Assembly (NCBI GenBank): GCA_031274665.1
Contig: JAISPV010000138.1
Location: forward strand, 1 to 5,804
Origin: Candidatus Methanoplasma sp.
GTDB lineage: Archaea > Thermoplasmatota > Thermoplasmata > Methanomassiliicoccales > Methanomethylophilaceae
Direction of reading: 5' to 3'
DNA: 5,804 nt
Under the pieces are notes generated by a model. That model was not told the origin of the DNA. It was given only the letters and a program-made list of their open reading frames with translations, and did not search any database. The position numbers and the translations under genes were made by a program. Shown piece by piece: positions 3,854 through 5,804 of the stretch; the first letter of the stretch is position 1, and the number at the start of each line of letters is the position of its first letter.

Positions 3854-5804
3854 ATGAAAATAGTATTCAAGGGAACCGTCCAAGGCGTCGGGTTCAGGCC
3901 GGCCGTATACAGGACCGCGACGGCGCTGGGACTTTCCGGAAGAGTATGGAATGACGGCTCCGATGTCATTGTTGATGTGAACGACGGGGAGCTGTTCCTC
4001 AGTACGTTCTTGCCGAACCTTCCGCCGCTGGTACAGCTGGATGAAATAATAAGGACGGAATGCCCCCCGCCGTATGCGGAGGGTTTTTGTATAGCCGCAT
4101 CTGCCAAAGGCTCATCCGGGATGTCCATACCCACAGATATAGCGATCTGCGGAGACTGCCTCGAAGATATAAGAAAAGGCAGAAGGTCCGGCTATCCGTT
4201 CACATCCTGCACGAAGTGCGGACCGAGATTCACTCTTCTCAGCGGCCTCCCCTATGACCGCGTCTCCACCGCGATGAGAGATTTCGATATGTGTCCGAAC
4301 TGCCGAAAAGAGTATGACGATCCGGACGACAGAAGGTTCCATCATCAGACCGTGTGCTGTCCGGAATGCGGGCCGTCTTACCGGCTGATCGGAAAGAACG
4401 GTCCGGAGATCCCCGGCGATCCGATAGCTGTGTTCGCCGGTATGCTCTCCGAAGGGAAGATAGGCATTATGAAAAGCTGGGGCGGCATGCACATATGCTG
4501 CACTCTCGACAACACCGCTCTGCTGAGGGAATGGTACGGCAGGAAACAGAAACCTTTTGCGATGATGGTGAAGAACGAGGCTGCGATCAGCAGATACGGC
4601 AGCCCGACAGATAAAGAAATAGAGTGCATAGGGTCCCCCCACCGGCCGATCGTGTTGATAGAGAAAAAACGATCCGATATCACCGAACTTGTCTCTCCCG
4701 GACTGGACAACATCGGCGTCTTCCTTCCGTATACGGGTGCCCAGCATATCCTCTTCGAATATCTCGACGACGATGCTCTGATAATGACCTCCGCAAACGT
4801 GCCTGGAGAACCGATGATACTTGACGACAAGGACGTAACGGAACTCGGCGCGGATATGTATCTTCTTCATGATCAGCAGATCCTGAACCGTGCCGACGAC
4901 AGCGTGCTCAGATCGTTTGGGGAGAGGACATTCTTCATAAGAAGGTCCAGAGGCCACATCCCGTCGTATTTTCCGATCGCTTTGAAAGGGTCCGCCGTGG
5001 CTGTCGGAGCCCAGGAGAACCTCACCGGATCGATAGCCGCCGGCGGCAGGATCCACCCGACCCAGCACATCGGCGACGGAGAAGGCATGGGTGTCGCGGA
5101 TTACTTAGAGGAGGCGGTAAGGGCCCACATCAGACTGCTTGACTGCCGGCCGGAGATCATCGCGACGGACCTTCACCCAGGATACGTCAACAGGGGGTTT
5201 GCCAAAAGGCTCTCTGAAGAATACGGCTCCGATATCACAGAAGTACAGCATCACTGGTCCCACGCCGCCTCGCTGATGGTCGACAACGGCCTGGAAGAGG
5301 CCGTGGCGCTGACCCTTGACGGAAGCGGCTACGGGACCGACGGCACCGTATGGGGCGGAGAGGTGCTTGTATCCGACCTCTCTTCTTTTGCGAGGACCGC
5401 AAGCCTGGAAGGCATACCCCTCCTGGGATCCGAAAAGGCGCTTTACGACCTCAGAAGGCTGAGGTTCGCGATCGATGCAATGAACAAAGAGGAGAACCGC
5501 TCCTTCCCCGACAACGAAGCATCCGTTCTGATGAAGATGATGAATAAAAGCGTAAGATGCTCATCGATGGGGAGACTCATGGACGCCGTCTCATATTCTC
5601 TCGGGGTGTGTTCCGCTCGCACCTATGACGGAGAACCCGCGATGAAACTGGAACCTCTGCTGGCATCCGGGAAGCTGATACCGGGATTTGAGACAGAGAT
5701 CAGGGGCGGAGCGGTGAGAACGGTCGATCTGTTCTCCAGGATCGATAAGAACGACAGCCGTGCGGACACCGCTTACTCCATCATCTACAATGTGATGAAA
5801 TGCC
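3854..5804 (+). CDS. hypF: Carbamoyltransferase HypF, [NiFe]-hydrogenase maturation (3' end missing)
   Basis: HypF converts carbamoyl phosphate and ATP to carbamoyladenylate and passes the carbamoyl group to the C-terminal cysteine of HypE, where it becomes the cyanide ligand of the hydrogenase iron. Four domains appear in order. The acylphosphatase domain (1-85) has GTVQGVGFRP, with catalytic R15 and N33. Two Cys4 zinc fingers follow (C99/C102/C119/C122 and C147/C150/C169/C172, each CX2CX18CX2C). Next is a YrdC-like domain (about 190-370) with KPFAMM, PYTGAQH, MTSANVPGEP and RADDSV. The Kae1-like domain (from about 380) has TQHIGD (H405), DLHPGY, QHHWSH (H466, H470), DGSGYGTDG (D489) and SSMGRLMDAVS. 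The reading frame stays open to the window edge after 650 codons. The family is usually about 750-770 residues, so roughly the last hundred are missing. No clear Shine-Dalgarno precedes ATG 3854, so translation probably couples to mtnP, whose stop lies six bases upstream. Confidence 0.95.
   Translation, partial: MKIVFKGTVQGVGFRPAVYRTATALGLSGRVWNDGSDVIVDVNDGELFLSTFLPNLPPLVQLDEIIRTECPPPYAEGFCIAASAKGSSGMSIPTDIAICGDCLEDIRKGRRSGYPFTSCTKCGPRFTLLSGLPYDRVSTAMRDFDMCPNCRKEYDDPDDRRFHHQTVCCPECGPSYRLIGKNGPEIPGDPIAVFAGMLSEGKIGIMKSWGGMHICCTLDNTALLREWYGRKQKPFAMMVKNEAAISRYGSPTDKEIECIGSPHRPIVLIEKKRSDITELVSPGLDNIGVFLPYTGAQHILFEYLDDDALIMTSANVPGEPMILDDKDVTELGADMYLLHDQQILNRADDSVLRSFGERTFFIRRSRGHIPSYFPIALKGSAVAVGAQENLTGSIAAGGRIHPTQHIGDGEGMGVADYLEEAVRAHIRLLDCRPEIIATDLHPGYVNRGFAKRLSEEYGSDITEVQHHWSHAASLMVDNGLEEAVALTLDGSGYGTDGTVWGGEVLVSDLSSFARTASLEGIPLLGSEKALYDLRRLRFAIDAMNKEENRSFPDNEASVLMKMMNKSVRCSSMGRLMDAVSYSLGVCSARTYDGEPAMKLEPLLASGKLIPGFETEIRGGAVRTVDLFSRIDKNDSRADTAYSIIYNVMKC

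Noticed and set aside
4112..5068. A 318-codon minus-strand open frame inside hypF
   Set aside because: It is fully antisense to the conserved zinc-finger, YrdC and Kae1-like parts of HypF. The composition looks like a shadow frame and there is no ribosome binding context.

Overview
The window looks like a stretch of archaeal chromosome made mostly of housekeeping genes. Three things point to archaea: the compact HisB, TATA-like boxes about 25-28 bases upstream of two start codons that lack a Shine-Dalgarno (leaderless genes), and an archaeal-style methylthiopurine phosphorylase with a C-terminal CXC. A complete-looking hypF implies a [NiFe]-hydrogenase, which would fit a methanogen. My best guess is a Thermoplasmata-related methanogen (Methanomassiliicoccales-like). 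That is an inference from gene style, not something the sequence proves.

Layout. Bases 1-146 are AT-rich and apparently non-coding, and hold a likely promoter for the first operon. Bases 147-2697 are a tight plus-strand histidine operon: hisB (imidazoleglycerol-phosphate dehydratase), hisF (cyclase subunit of IGP synthase), hisIE (fused phosphoribosyl-AMP cyclohydrolase and phosphoribosyl-ATP pyrophosphohydrolase) and a PHP-family phosphatase that probably removes phosphate from histidinol phosphate. Junctions are abutting (TGA-ATG) or 4-base ATGA overlaps, with a ribosome binding site before each downstream gene. Bases 2708-2854 hold an easily missed 48-residue minus-strand gene with a GTG start and a strong Shine-Dalgarno, convergent with the operon. 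Bases 2855-3070 are intergenic and contain two interlocking 7-bp complementarities that could form an H-type pseudoknot, then a TATA-like box. Bases 3071-3847 encode an MTA/MTI phosphorylase (mtnP). Bases 3854-5804 are the first 650 codons of hypF, cut off by the window edge.

How they work together. HisIE does two early steps (PR-ATP to PR-AMP, then ring opening). HisF, with a HisH not seen here, makes imidazoleglycerol phosphate, HisB dehydrates it, and the PHP enzyme is the candidate for the late dephosphorylation. HisG, HisA, HisH, HisC and HisD are absent, so the pathway is split over the genome. MtnP salvages the thiopurine by-product of polyamine and SAM metabolism. HypF makes the carbamoyl group that becomes the cyanide ligand of [NiFe]-hydrogenases. 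MtnP and HypF are probably co-transcribed, with no obvious biochemical link.

I see no mobile element, CRISPR array, tRNA, rRNA or defence system. The least explained parts are the small minus-strand gene and the intergenic RNA-like structure next to it.
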